NCBI GenBank assembly: GCA_037178675.1
Contig: JAYMGJ010000142.1
Location: 1 to 32,880 of the forward strand
Length of the DNA: 32,880 bases
Direction of reading: 5' to 3'
From: Scleroderma bovista
Taxonomy: Eukaryota; Basidiomycota; Agaricomycetes; Boletales; Sclerodermataceae
Shown here in pieces: positions 1 through 9,014 of the stretch; position 1 is the stretch's first letter; every line of letters starts with the position of its first letter. The notes below the pieces were generated by a model. The model saw nothing but the letters and a program-made list of their open reading frames with translations. It was not told the DNA's origin and ran no database searches. The translations under genes were made by a program, and so were the position numbers.

Positions 1-172
1 GATGGTCGCTGTTTATATACAACAAATAGTCTGACGTGTGACTGTGACGTGTGACATGTGACATGTAACATCTACTCTAAAGAGGACTATTACTAAGTCT
101 ACACTAATATGGGTCACAGTCTTGTGCGCACTTCGTCGACGGTTTACACCGGGTGCACGTGCGACTTCAACA
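1..172 (-). repeat. 3' LTR of the copia element (partial, window edge)
   Basis: This aligns base for base, without gaps, with 5655-5826. It ends in CTTCAACA at 172, immediately followed by the polypurine tract. Seven substitutions separate it from the 5' LTR (positions 37, 50, 56, 116, 137, 150 and 159), and each falls on a CpG. Short TGTGAC-type repeats lie at about 33-68, in the presumed U3 region. Confidence 0.93.
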
Positions 173-181
173 CTCCCCCTC
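173..181 (-). other. Polypurine tract of the copia element
   Basis: On the minus strand this reads GAGGGGGAG and directly abuts the TGTTGAAG start of the 3' LTR. That is the position from which plus-strand DNA synthesis is primed in LTR retrotransposons. The older copy has the same tract at 6095-6103. Confidence 0.88.
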
Positions 182-203
182 GCTGTGCTGCACGTAGAGC
201 ACT

Positions 204-3200
204 TCAGCGAATAAGGCACCAGATGCTGCCAGAGGGAAATTGTAAGCCTAGTTGAGCTCTGAACTTCGCAAATTTCTCGTGGGGCAAGTTCTTGGTGAGC
301 AGATTGGCAGGATTCTCAGCACCATCAATGAAGAATAGCTCCACATTACCTTTCACGACTGACTCGCGTATTCCGTGGTAGTGGATGTCAATGTGCTTGG
401 AGCGAGGCTCCGTTACAGGGTTGGATGCCATGAATATGGACCCCTGATTATCACTGCAAATTGGGATAGCTTTCAGCTTATAGCCGAGCTCACCGAGTAA
501 ACTCTGAATCCAGGTAACTTGGCGAGCGCAATCGCTCAGAGCCATGTATTCAGCTTCAGTGGACGAGTACGCAATAGTCTTCTGCGCATGAGAAGTCCAA
601 CTGATCAAGCCATCTGCAAGCTTCAGGTAGAAACCTGTCTGCGAGAGGCGAGAGATAGGGTCTGATCCCCAATCTGAGTCCGTGCATGCAATCAGGCCAG
701 CACCGGATCCACCATTGTACACTAGGGAGTAATTAGGTGTACCAATTAAGTAGCAACAAATATAAAGCGCTTTGGATAGGTGGTCCTGGGATGGATTTGC
801 GGCATGGCGCAAGAGATGGGTGACTGCAAAGGCAATGTCGGGCCTAGTGCCTAACATAAGGTACAGAAGGGACCCAATAACCATCTGGAAATGGGAGCGG
901 AGTTCCGCATCAACAGGCTCTGTATTCTTGGCGGCATAGTAGCCAGCCGGCAGTGGGGTGCTTGCGGACTTTGCATTGAGCATGCCGCAGCGTTCGATGA
1001 CCTTTTGGAGGTACGCGCATTGATCCAGGTGGATAGCGCGACCCTTGCGAGTAATTCGCATTCGGAGGAACTCCTTAGGTTCTCCAAGGTCTCTGCACTC
1101 CCATTTGCGCATGAACTGCGCTTTAATGGCATCAACAACAGCCTTGTTAGGGCCGCAGAATAAAGTGTCGTCAACATAGATAATACCAATGACGATGTTG
1201 GTGCCTTTCTTCTTGTAGAAGAAGATGCCTGCTTCAGACTTAAGGCACTCAAACCCGAGCTCTTTGAGAGACTCATCGAGTGTGCGCCACCAAGCTAGGC
1301 CGGCCTGTTTGAGGCCATAGAGGGCACGCCAGAGGCGGAGCACTTTGTGCTCTTGCCCAGGAACTGCAAACCCTTCGGGTTGTTCCATGTAGATCTCTTT
1401 GTCGAGTTTGCCATACAAGTAGGCACTCCGAACGTCGAGTCCAGTGATATACCAGTTCTCAAGTGTGGCAAGCGCAAGCATGAGGCGCACTGTTTCAAAG
1501 CGCACGACTGGTGAGAAGACCTGGTCGAAATCTAATCCCTCAACCTGGGAGAAGCCTTTTGCTACTAAGCGGGCTTTCTTGCGGCCATCCGACTTCACGT
1601 CGAAGACCCATCGATTCTTTATGACCTTCCGGTCTCGGGGACGGTCAACTAGCTCAAAGACTTTGCGCTTTCGCAGCACATCGAGCTCTTCTTGGCAAGC
1701 AAGTTGCCAGAGTTTCTGCTCAGCTTGGGGTAAGCGAGCGATGTCCTTATAGGACCAGTTGCGGACACTCTCGTATTGAGGGTCGCAGGTTTCGAGGGCT
1801 TTGCCCATCAGATAACGGACTAGGTTTGCTCCCCCTTCCTCGCACATCTTTTGCACATCTTCCTCACTGGGCGTTGCAGAGGTGTCGGGGAAACCACCAG
1901 GAACATGGTCTGGTGTGTCCGGTTGTGGGGGTCTAGGGACCTCACCCACAGTTTCTCGCCATCGAGAGGCACTTTCAATATCCCGGAGTTGCTCAACGGG
2001 ATGTCGCCGCTCACCATAAACGTTACCAGGGCGCAATGGCGCTCTACATTCACGTTGGGGGCAGGCAGGGATATTCACTGCAGGAGGTCGCGGTGCATTT
2101 TGGCGGTGTTCAGCTCGGCCAGGGCACTGCGGTGCCGGAGGTGGTGGATTTCTCGCCAGTGAAGGCGTTCTCGGTGCCGGTGGAGGCACTGGAGATGGCG
2201 TACGGGGAGGATTTATTTGATTAGGCTCTTCCTCAGGAGCCTCAGGGTCCTCGCGCTTTGGATCGTCATCCTGCGCTTGGGAATGTGGGTAGCCATGGTC
2301 GTGTTCCACATCATCATCACTGTCGGTATCATCAGGGGAATTCCCTGGTCAATTGATGGCTGGTTTCGGATTTGCCCTTCCGAAAGGGTTCTCGAGAGGT
2401 TCGCGCCTGTTTTTGGGGCAGTGAGGGAAATGACGCTCGTCAAAGATGGCGTGAGCAGCGGTGAACACTGCATTGGTGGAGCGCATAAACAAAAAGTTGC
2501 GCTCATTGCCAGGGGCAACACCGACATAGGTCATAAGCTCTGACTTGGGAGCCATCTTATTCGCTCTAGCCAAGGCTGGGAGGTAGACAAAGGCTCCACA
2601 GCCAAATACACGGAGGTGGTCGATGTTAGGCATCTCCCCCTTAAGCATTTCATGGGGGGTGCACCATCGCAGGCGAGCTACCGGAGTACGGTTGTAAAGG
2701 TGAGTTGCATGAGCGAACGCAAATTCCCACCAGGAGTCAGGAATGCAGGCTTGATGCTGCATAGATTCAGCCTTATCCATGAGAGTGCATCCTAAACGCT
2801 CGGCGCGGCCATTCTGCATGGGGGTTCTTGGAGCACTTTGATATATTTTAATTCCTTTCTCAAGGAGTGCTCAATCAAATAGATCAGATTTATATTCTCC
2901 GCCAGCATTGGACATCCATCCAACGACGTGCGTATCATGTTGGACGCGCACCATTTCGAGGAAATCTTTGGCAGCCGTAATCACTGCAGCTTTGGAGCGA
3001 AGAGGCATAGTCCAGGCATGAGAGGTATAATTGTCGTAGAAGGTGATAACATATTTGAATTTCCGGTACGACGTAACTGGGAAGGATTTGAGGTCAGAGT
3101 GCACCAGCTCAAAGGGCTTGGAAGCACGTCTTTCATTCTCTGTGAAAGCTCGATTGGGCATCTTGCCAAGAGCACATCCGGGGCAAACACAGTCCTCAGT

Positions 3201-4103
3201 TGGAAAGTGAATCTCCGGGAAGCGCTGCGTATGCTTTTGCGCGCGTTGGAGTACTTCCTTTGAGGGGTGCCCGAATCTCCGGTGCATAATGTCGTAATCG
3301 ACTTTGCTCACAGAGGCAATATAGTTAGATCTAATTATTGGGATAGATCTAATTCCGAAAATGATGTTGCGATCGTCTTCTGGGTCTGGCCCAAACCATA
3401 GGCGTTCAGCTTTATGGATGAGGCTAATGCCTCTCTTATCACCAGTGACTTTGTAGTTACGCTGGAGCATTTCGCCCATAGAAATGAGGCGTGCAGTAGC
3501 GCCTGGCATATGGAGCACTTGGGTGAATGTAATAATTTTCTCATCCCCTGAGTTGTGGTCTAGGCACCGGAGTAATACCGTGCCAATGCCAGCAATCAGT
3601 GCTACACCATTTGCAGTTTTGGCGTAGTGCGCTCGCTTTAGCACATTGTAAGAGGCGAAATCGCCTATGTCACCGGTAAAGTGGCATGATGTGCCAGAGT
3701 CTAGTAGCCAGAAAGCACCAGAAAGTTCACTATCGTCAACCATTTTTCCCTTACAGCCAGCACAGTGTGCATTATTCGAACACGAACAAATATATGCATT
3801 ACTCGAGACACGACACGACAAATTGTAGTTACTGCTCGCTATATACAGTGCTGGCGTAAAGTGCACATGTAAAGGGAGCGTGTCAGTGTCGGTCAGCACG
3901 CGTGCAGAAGGTACTTGCCTGAAAAGGCTGCCCTCCGCGCCCATCGCCATTGACGTCGCGTTGTAGCGGTCGAGGACCATCGCGTCGATCTCATCGAACT
4001 CGTCATCGGCGAAAGGCTCGTGGGCGAAGGGTTCATCATCCCCAAGGGAGATGGCATCCTCCTCATACATCGTGATGCACTCCTCAAGATGAGGGCGCTT
4101 CAA
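204..4103 (-). pseudogene. copia pol polyprotein with two in-frame TGA stops
   Basis: One reading frame of 1,300 codons is broken only by TGA at 2871-2873 (codon 411) and 2349-2351 (codon 585). Domains in order: aspartic protease with DSG near residue 135; integrase zinc finger (H274, H279, C307, C310); integrase core starting at D337, with the second catalytic Asp position occupied by Asn at codon 399 (SNAGGEY); then, after the first stop, the NGRAER segment holding the catalytic Glu. Reverse transcriptase follows, with the YVDD active site, and RNase H with DSDWGSD, SSTEAEYMAL and CSDNQGS. Both stops are best explained as CGA (Arg) changed to TGA, and Asn399 as a G-to-A change after C, so all three are CpG transitions. 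The frame overlaps gag by 4 bases in the -1 frame. The first codon used here (TTG at 4101-4103) marks the start of the overlap and is not a proven initiator. RT and RNase H look intact. Confidence 0.93.
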
Positions 4104-5152
4104 CGAGGAGAGGAGGGACCGGCCTCGGGCTGGTCCAGGTTCGCACTCGCCAACGACACAACTTGGTCGAGGGTGTGGATGGTCTGGCAGGAGGGCTCTA
4201 CCCCCAAGTGGTGTGCCAAGTCAAAGGCCTTGATGGTATTTTCGAATGTGGGGGGGCCGTAGTGGGCAGCACCGGGAGTGTGGGCCAAGGCACGAGGGTC
4301 GACGGTGGGCTCTGGTCCATCGTAGTGGACGTATGTAGCGAAGGCAGCCTGTTGGGTGTTCTCGCGGCGGGCGCGAGCCTTCTTGCTGCCACGTCGAGTG
4401 CAGCCTCCCTGTCCTTGGGCAGGAGCATTTCCATTCGCACCGCTGTTGGACCCGCCTTCCTGCTGCTGCTGCCTCTGGGGCTGCTGCTGCTGCTGGGCGA
4501 ACTTGGGGTCAGCTGGCTTGCGCTTCACAGCGCTAAGCTTATTGGCCTGGGGGCCCTTACCACCGGCACGCGAAGAGGCGCCTTTCTGCTCGAATGAGAG
4601 CGTGGCAGCCTTGACAATCCCGTCAGGCTTGAGGTTTTTGATCTCGTCCGGCGATGTTTGGCTAAGAATCTGAGCTACGACCTCCATAGTAGGAGGGAGC
4701 TTGCATAGAATGATCATTGCCTGCACGGGGGCAGGGAACTCGCAGCCGGCGTCTTTGAGATAAGCGAAATGGCTAAGCACCTTGGTGATAGCCGGAGTGG
4801 GATGGGAGCCAGCAGGAATGGTAGTCGCCAGGAGCTTGCTAAGCTCAGCGTAGGCAGAGCCGATACTGGGGGCACTAAAGTTCTTCTTGAGGTGGTCCCA
4901 GACGTCCTTAACGTTGTCGAGGTTCGAGACTGCAACCTGGATCGAGGGGGCGAGGCGCAAGGTGATGTTACCAAGCGCTCTTTCAGTGTTGTCGTCCCAC
5001 TCCTTTCGGTCATCGTGACCGGCAACGGGTTGTGTCATTGAGTAAACGTACCATTGGCCTTGTGCCCGGAGGTAGGCCTGCATAGAAGTGTGCCACTGCT
5101 CCCAGTTGGAGCCAGTGAACATGGGGACCATCTTGTCAAGAGCGCTGGACAT
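4100..5152 (-). CDS. copia Gag (capsid-like) protein
   Basis: An open frame of 350 residues runs from ATG at 5150-5152. An upstream in-frame extension to 5227 exists but lacks a convincing ATG. The N-terminal half carries the copia-type Gag core (FTGSNWEQWHTSMQAYL near residue 12, then VKDVWDHLKKNF), as in the UBN2/Gag-polypeptide families that build the virus-like particle. The middle is Gln-rich and basic (a QQQQQ run, KKARARR). I see no CCHC zinc knuckle, which many copia Gags have; the basic tract may bind RNA instead. The stop TGA at 4100-4102 overlaps the pol frame, implying a -1 frameshift or reinitiation for Pol expression. I see no stop or frameshift in gag. Confidence 0.88.
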   Translation of the reverse strand: MSSALDKMVPMFTGSNWEQWHTSMQAYLRAQGQWYVYSMTQPVAGHDDRKEWDDNTERALGNITLRLAPSIQVAVSNLDNVKDVWDHLKKNFSAPSIGSAYAELSKLLATTIPAGSHPTPAITKVLSHFAYLKDAGCEFPAPVQAMIILCKLPPTMEVVAQILSQTSPDEIKNLKPDGIVKAATLSFEQKGASSRAGGKGPQANKLSAVKRKPADPKFAQQQQQPQRQQQQEGGSNSGANGNAPAQGQGGCTRRGSKKARARRENTQQAAFATYVHYDGPEPTVDPRALAHTPGAAHYGPPTFENTIKAFDLAHHLGVEPSCQTIHTLDQVVSLASANLDQPEAGPSSPR

Positions 5153-5284
5153 GGTGATGTTCTGTTGGGAGTCAATGGAGTCAGCAAATGAATGCGACAA
5201 CGGACAAGCAAGAAAAGAAGAAAACACCTGAGTGCTAGTGAAAGCACTTCTGTCAACAGCTAACTCATGACTAGGTCATGCCAG

Positions 5285-5440
5285 CGCAAGTCGTTGACAA
5301 TGTTCGCCATGGTTGGTGCAAGTCATCGACAAACTTCGCCTGTGGCAATACAGGTGCTCAACTAGGAGCTCACTGTCTGGTGCAAGTCATCGACCGACTT
5401 CGCCTTGTGGCTGTGCAGGGGCTCAGCTAGGAGCTCACTG
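5285..5440 (-). repeat. 64-bp direct repeats in the copia leader
   Basis: Two imperfect copies of a unit that starts GGTGCAAGTCATCGAC and ends GAGCTCACTG lie at 5315-5378 and 5379-5440. A shorter relative (GCGCAAGTCGTTGAC) begins at about 5285. They occupy the untranslated leader between the primer binding site and gag, where packaging and dimerisation signals are usually found. I see no gene in 5153-5520. Confidence 0.7.
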
Positions 5441-5520
5441 TGGTCCATAGCATCAAGCTAGTTAAAGCGACGCTTCAGGGAGCTGGAGTGCTGCCTGGTG
5501 CATTGCTGCACACAGTGCGC

Positions 5521-5537
5521 TCACAGGGCTCATAACC
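5521..5537 (-). other. Primer binding site, half-tRNA type (initiator tRNA-Met)
   Basis: The minus strand reads GGTTATGAGCCCTGTGA directly after the LTR end. Its complement holds GGGCTCATAACC, the anticodon stem and loop (CAU anticodon) of eukaryotic initiator tRNA-Met. It is not the complement of a tRNA 3' end. Drosophila copia is the known example of priming by an internal fragment of this tRNA. Confidence 0.82.
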
Positions 5538-5826
5538 TGTTGAAGCAATACCTATGTACATAGAGGAACTGCTACTCCAACTCACCTGTTTGGGTGGAGT
5601 GCACAACCAGAGATGGTAGCGGTAGCTGGTTAAGAGCTGTTATATTATATAAGCGATGGTCGCTGTTTATATACAACAAATAGTCTGACGCGTGACTGTG
5701 ACGCGTGACGTGTGACATGTAACATCTACTCTAAAGAGGACTATTACTAAGTCTACACTAATATGGGTCGCAGTCTTGTGCGCACTTCGTTGACGGTTTA
5801 CACTGGGTGCACATGCGACTTCAACA
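5538..5826 (-). repeat. 5' LTR of the copia element (complete, 289 bp)
   Basis: Bounded by TGTTGAAG at 5538 and CTTCAACA ending at 5826, with the primer binding site abutting on the inner side. It is the full-length reference for the partial copy at 1-172 and for the older plus-strand LTR at 6104-6390. Confidence 0.94.
5666..5673 (-). promoter_or_regulatory. TATA box in the copia LTR
   Basis: The minus strand reads TATATAAA within GTTGTATATAAACAGCG. The same motif lies at 6257-6264 in the older LTR and near 12-19 in the left LTR, so it is conserved in all three copies. It is the likely start signal for the genomic RNA. Confidence 0.7.
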
Positions 5827-6057
5827 AATCAGGGGTCCATATTCATGGCATCCAACCCTGTAACGGAGCCTTGCTCCAAGCACATTGACATCCGCTACCA
5901 CAGAATCCGCGAGTCAGTCGCGAAAGGTAACGTGGAATTATTCTTTATTGATGGTGCTGAGAATCCCGCCGATCTGCTCACCAAGAACTTACCCCGCGAG
6001 AAATTCGCGAAGTTCAGAGCTCAACTAGGCTTACAGTTTCCCTCTGGCAGCATCTAG
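5827..6057 (+). pseudogene. 3' end of pol of an older copia copy (same family)
   Basis: This encodes the last part of RNase H and the Pol C terminus. It starts within the ATCAGGGGTCCATATTC segment that the minus-strand element also has near 430-450, and stops at TAG (6055-6057). The protein matches the end of the younger element with scattered changes: it keeps Arg and Asp where the younger copy has His and Asn, again CpG changes. The rest of this older copy should lie to the left of the window, because the minus-strand copia has inserted into it. Confidence 0.9.
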
Positions 6058-6094
6058 CGCCTTATTCGCTGAAGTGCTCTACGTGCAGCACAGT

Positions 6095-6103
6095 GAGGGG
6101 GAG
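6095..6103 (+). other. Polypurine tract of the older copia copy
   Basis: GAGGGGGAG, identical to the tract of the younger element and directly followed by the LTR start TGTTGAAG at 6104. Confidence 0.85.
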
Positions 6104-6390
6104 TGTTGAAGTCGCATGTGCACCTGGCGTAAACCGTCAACGAAGTGCGCACAAGACTACGACCCATATTAGTGTAGACTTAGTAATAGTCCTCTTTAGA
6201 GTAGATGTTACATGTCACACGTCACACGTCACAGTCACACATCACACTATTTGTTGTATATAAACAGCGGACATCACTTATATATTATAACAGCTCTTAA
6301 CCAGCTACCGCTACCATCTCTGGTTGTGCACTCCACCCAACAGGTGAGTTGGAGTAGCAGTTCCTCTACATATATAGGTATTGCTCAACA
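6104..6390 (+). repeat. 3' LTR of the older copia copy
   Basis: 287 bp in the opposite orientation to the other copia LTRs. It begins TGTTGAAG and ends TTGCTCAACA; the 3' end lacks one T relative to the intact TTGCTTCAACA. It keeps the TATA box (6257-6264). The short stretch GAATATAC (6391-6398) separates it from the next LTR. Confidence 0.92.
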
Positions 6391-6398
6391 GAATATAC

Positions 6399-6992
6399 TG
6401 TCAAGACTGGTTCTTCACCAATCTGATCTCTATGAGGGGTCTGGGGGTCAGGGGTTGGTCTAGCGGTAAGACCGAGATGCTACGTAGCGTAGTCACGCTT
6501 CCCGAGTAGTAAGAAGGCCGACCGAGGGTTATATGGAGAGTCCGAGGGTAGACAGTCTACGACCGAGTATGAAGGGAGAACAGACGAGAAGTATCTTATT
6601 CGATATTTGAACTGAAACTACAACAGACCGAGTATCTAAGTATTTATACTGAGTGGAATGGATGAGGCGATGTATGGGAAGTTGGGATTACCGATGAACA
6701 ATGAGCGCAGCTGCACTGCGCGCTGAGTAAGTACGGTAAGTGCGATAACCGGATTACTGATAGGTATCGTATTAGTAATGCAACGGGACGGGAACGTATA
6801 GTAACCGGAAACAAGAAAGGAAACATATTAGGTAATAGTACAGAGAGACAGAACGGGTAACACGCTCACCGATCAGTTGCGATACAGGATAGAGAGAAAC
6901 AGAGAAGGGAGTACATACAATAAACGGACGGCGAACGCGTGGACACGATCAGACAATAGGGTACAGGGTGATCGGGTGTCACGGTCGTGACA
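6399..6992 (-). repeat. Ty3/gypsy-type LTR, family L (594 bp)
   Basis: Bounded by TGTCAAGAC at 6399 and GTCGTGACA ending at 6992. It is an inverted, diverged copy of the solo LTR at 13064-13687. On the minus strand it begins with the palindrome-like TGTCACGACCGTGACA and has TATAAATA near 6641-6648. It abuts a broken gypsy pol on its right and the old copia LTR on its left. The flanking 5-mers (TATAC and CCGCT) differ, so this is either the 3' LTR of the neighbouring gypsy with its RT-integrase part deleted, or a rearranged solo LTR. Confidence 0.85.
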
Positions 6993-7278
6993 CCGCTTGC
7001 GGCACGCTAGCCATGATCCACCACTTTGCATTTGTGTAGAGTTGGATCTTCTCTGCCAGTTGTGGCTTCAGAGAGTCCAGGTAGCGTGGCAGGTGGTAGG
7101 CGTACTGCTTCCCCTCATCAACCAGAGGTATCTGATGATTCACTTCGTGGAGTGGGGGCAATTTTGCCACTACTCTGCCCAATTGATTCTTGTATTCGCT
7201 CAATATCCTATCGTGCAGTCGTGGGATATCATTGTCTGTGAGTTTCTTCGTGTTCATCGTGGCGAGTTGTGGGGGCAA
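6993..7278 (-). pseudogene. Ty3/gypsy pol fragment, start of RT domain
   Basis: The minus-strand frame carries the segment between protease and reverse transcriptase of basidiomycete gypsy elements: LPPLHEVNHQIPLVDEGKQY, then LKPQLAEKIQLYTNAKWW. It stops exactly where the L LTR begins, so the RT core, RNase H and integrase are missing on this strand. About 190 bases of degraded sequence (7279-7464) separate it from the protease part. Confidence 0.82.
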
Positions 7279-7464
7279 CTCTAGTTTCTCAGTGGGGGAA
7301 GAATGCTTCCCGCGTGTCCCTCCCCCTGCCCCGAGTCAATGAGCCGCTGGTGGGTGCCCAATCCACCTGTGAGCATTGGGCGTCATGCTCATTTCAGCCT
7401 CTATTGAATTCGCGATCGAGTGACCCTCGATCCAGAGTGTATCCTCGCCAAAGTCAAGGCACAC

Positions 7465-8448
7465 TCAGTGAAGTCTCAGGAACGGCAGACCTATTATACA
7501 GTCATACCGGTCGATATTGGTGACATCAAAGTATGTGTCACGGGTGACATGTCCCAAGCGCACTGGTACATGTGCGCCATGGGTGATGGTTGAGCGACTA
7601 CTGACGCATCCTAGTTGCAGTGGTAGCTGGGACTCCAGTGTGAACGTAGCCAATTTAGCTATGGTCGCAAATGCAGGACTGACGAAATTCATCGTGCTGC
7701 CGGTGTTGACCATCGTCAACGCTTCACAGCTGTTGACCTTTGCTTGCACTATGAAGCAGGTGCACAGGTGGAAGGGTACCACTGGCCTAGGGCCAGGCAG
7801 GCCTATCACTGTGTTCATGCGCATCGCATATCGAAATGCGCGGTCTGTAGTGTTGCGATCCTTCACTGGCTGCAATGCCATCATTTGAGGAGCGGCTCTG
7901 TCTGCCAGTTCCTTGTCTGGAGGCGGGTTTTGAAGCCTGATCACCTTGTACTCGCTGAGTATATATGGTCCATCAGGAATAATGTTTTGATCTGGCTGGA
8001 TATACACCGTATGTTCCCCACCTGTAGACATGTGTGCTCTACCAAGCTGGTGGTCAAGTGTGCGGAGCCCCTCCACTGTTTGAAGGAGCTCGAATTGTGA
8101 CTGCTCTGTGCGTCGACTGACACGTTGAAGTGTCGCCCACATGTCCTGCAAGGGATGCCCAGCGAAGTCGATTCGTGCTGAGGTTCTAGCGAGGGCCATA
8201 CGCAGATCCTCTGTAGTGTTCTCCAGTTGTTCCTGTGTGCTGTCCATCGGGGCACTCAGCACCTGGAGTGTGCAGTTGATTAGACTGCGCACTTGGTTTG
8301 TACTCTGTCAGATTATTTGCAGGTCACCTAGCAGGCTACACTTGAATATCCATGCTCCAGTTTCGAGTTGATCAAGGGGTTCGTTGGTAGCCTCAAGCCT
8401 CTCTCATGCGAGACCCACAAACACCACTCCGGTCTCTGGGATGGTGTG
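7465..8448 (-). pseudogene. Ty3/gypsy protease region, catalytic Asp lost
   Basis: A 275-residue open stretch (7465-8292) ends in a retropepsin fold: MVNTGSTMNF, then GLPFLRLH. The catalytic triad should be D-[ST]-G but is N-T-G here (codon 7705-7707, residue 196). The change is G to A directly after C, a CpG transition. The N-terminal half looks like the Gag-protease linker. The frame continues upstream to 8448 with several stops, where the MITE interrupts it. It cannot be a working protease as it stands. Confidence 0.8.
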
Positions 8449-8456
8449 CTCACAAG

Positions 8457-9006
8457 TAGAGTTTAAAAGTCCAGTCCAGTCCGGTTTTTTTGCCTTTTTT
8501 GGAAGAGGACCGGACTGGACTGCTTTTGGAAGCCTGGGAATGGTTCATGGACCGCTTAAAGACTGGTCCAAAGTGGTTGCAACCGGTTTTCAAAAAGACC
8601 GGTCCAAAACTGCTAAAAAAACCAGTCCAAACCACTAAAAAACTGGTTTTTTTGCATTTTATTGATGTTTTTCACATCAAAGGTGTGTCAGATAGCATCT
8701 AAATACTATTTATAGACTGTAGTAATTATATACAAGTCATTATATATTTATTTGTGCCATATTTCATCCAAAAAGATCAGTTTTACACCCCTTAAGACCC
8801 ACTGCAGGCCAAAATTAGCCTGTAATATAGGGGTTTTTATACCATATATGTATTGCTTACATAATGCGGTTGCAACCGGTTGCAACCAGTCTTTTTCATC
8901 ATTCTCAAAAGTAGGCAACTGGCAACTGCAGTCCGGTTGCGACCAGTCCAGTCCAGTCCAGTTTCTGGTCTTTTTGCGGTCCTATGGACTGGACTTTTAA
9001 ACTCTA
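8457..9006. mobile_element. hAT-type MITE with 8-bp target duplication
   Basis: A 550-bp element with no plausible gene. Its terminal inverted repeats match for 22 bp, starting TAGAGTTTAAAAGTCC. It is flanked by the perfect 8-bp direct duplication CTCACAAG (8449-8456 and 9007-9014). An 8-bp duplication with ends of the TAGNG type is diagnostic of the hAT superfamily. Many GTCC/GGAC and CAACCGGTT motifs in both orientations fill the subterminal regions, the usual layout of transposase-binding sites. It splits the gypsy reading frame, which can be followed on both sides. Confidence 0.93.
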
Positions 9007-9014
9007 CTCACAAG

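Larger units (their letters stand above)
1..5826 (-). mobile_element. Ty1/copia LTR retrotransposon, nearly full length
   Basis: The order on the minus strand is 5' LTR (5538-5826), primer binding site, leader, gag, pol (protease-integrase-RT-RNase H), polypurine tract and 3' LTR (cut by the window edge). The integrase-before-RT order is the Ty1/copia order. The LTRs carry matching inverted ends TGTTGAAG/CTTCAACA. The element lies inside a plus-strand copy of the same family, whose pol resumes at 5827. The visible part is 5,826 bp, and about 117 bp of the left LTR should lie outside the window. Two in-frame stops and an altered integrase residue suggest it no longer moves by itself. Its 5-bp target duplication cannot be checked because the left flank is missing. 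Confidence 0.95.

Noticed and set aside
4163..4673. Plus-strand frames over copia gag rich in Leu and Cys
   Set aside because: They are antisense shadows of the Gln-rich gag segment.
6441..6530. Possible tRNA gene in the L LTR
   Set aside because: A D-arm and box A are visible, but there is no T-arm/box B and no acceptor stem pairing, and the sequence repeats in the second LTR.
8450..8702. Small frames inside the MITE
   Set aside because: They run in overlapping frames through the inverted GTCC/GGAC motifs and have no start context or similarity.
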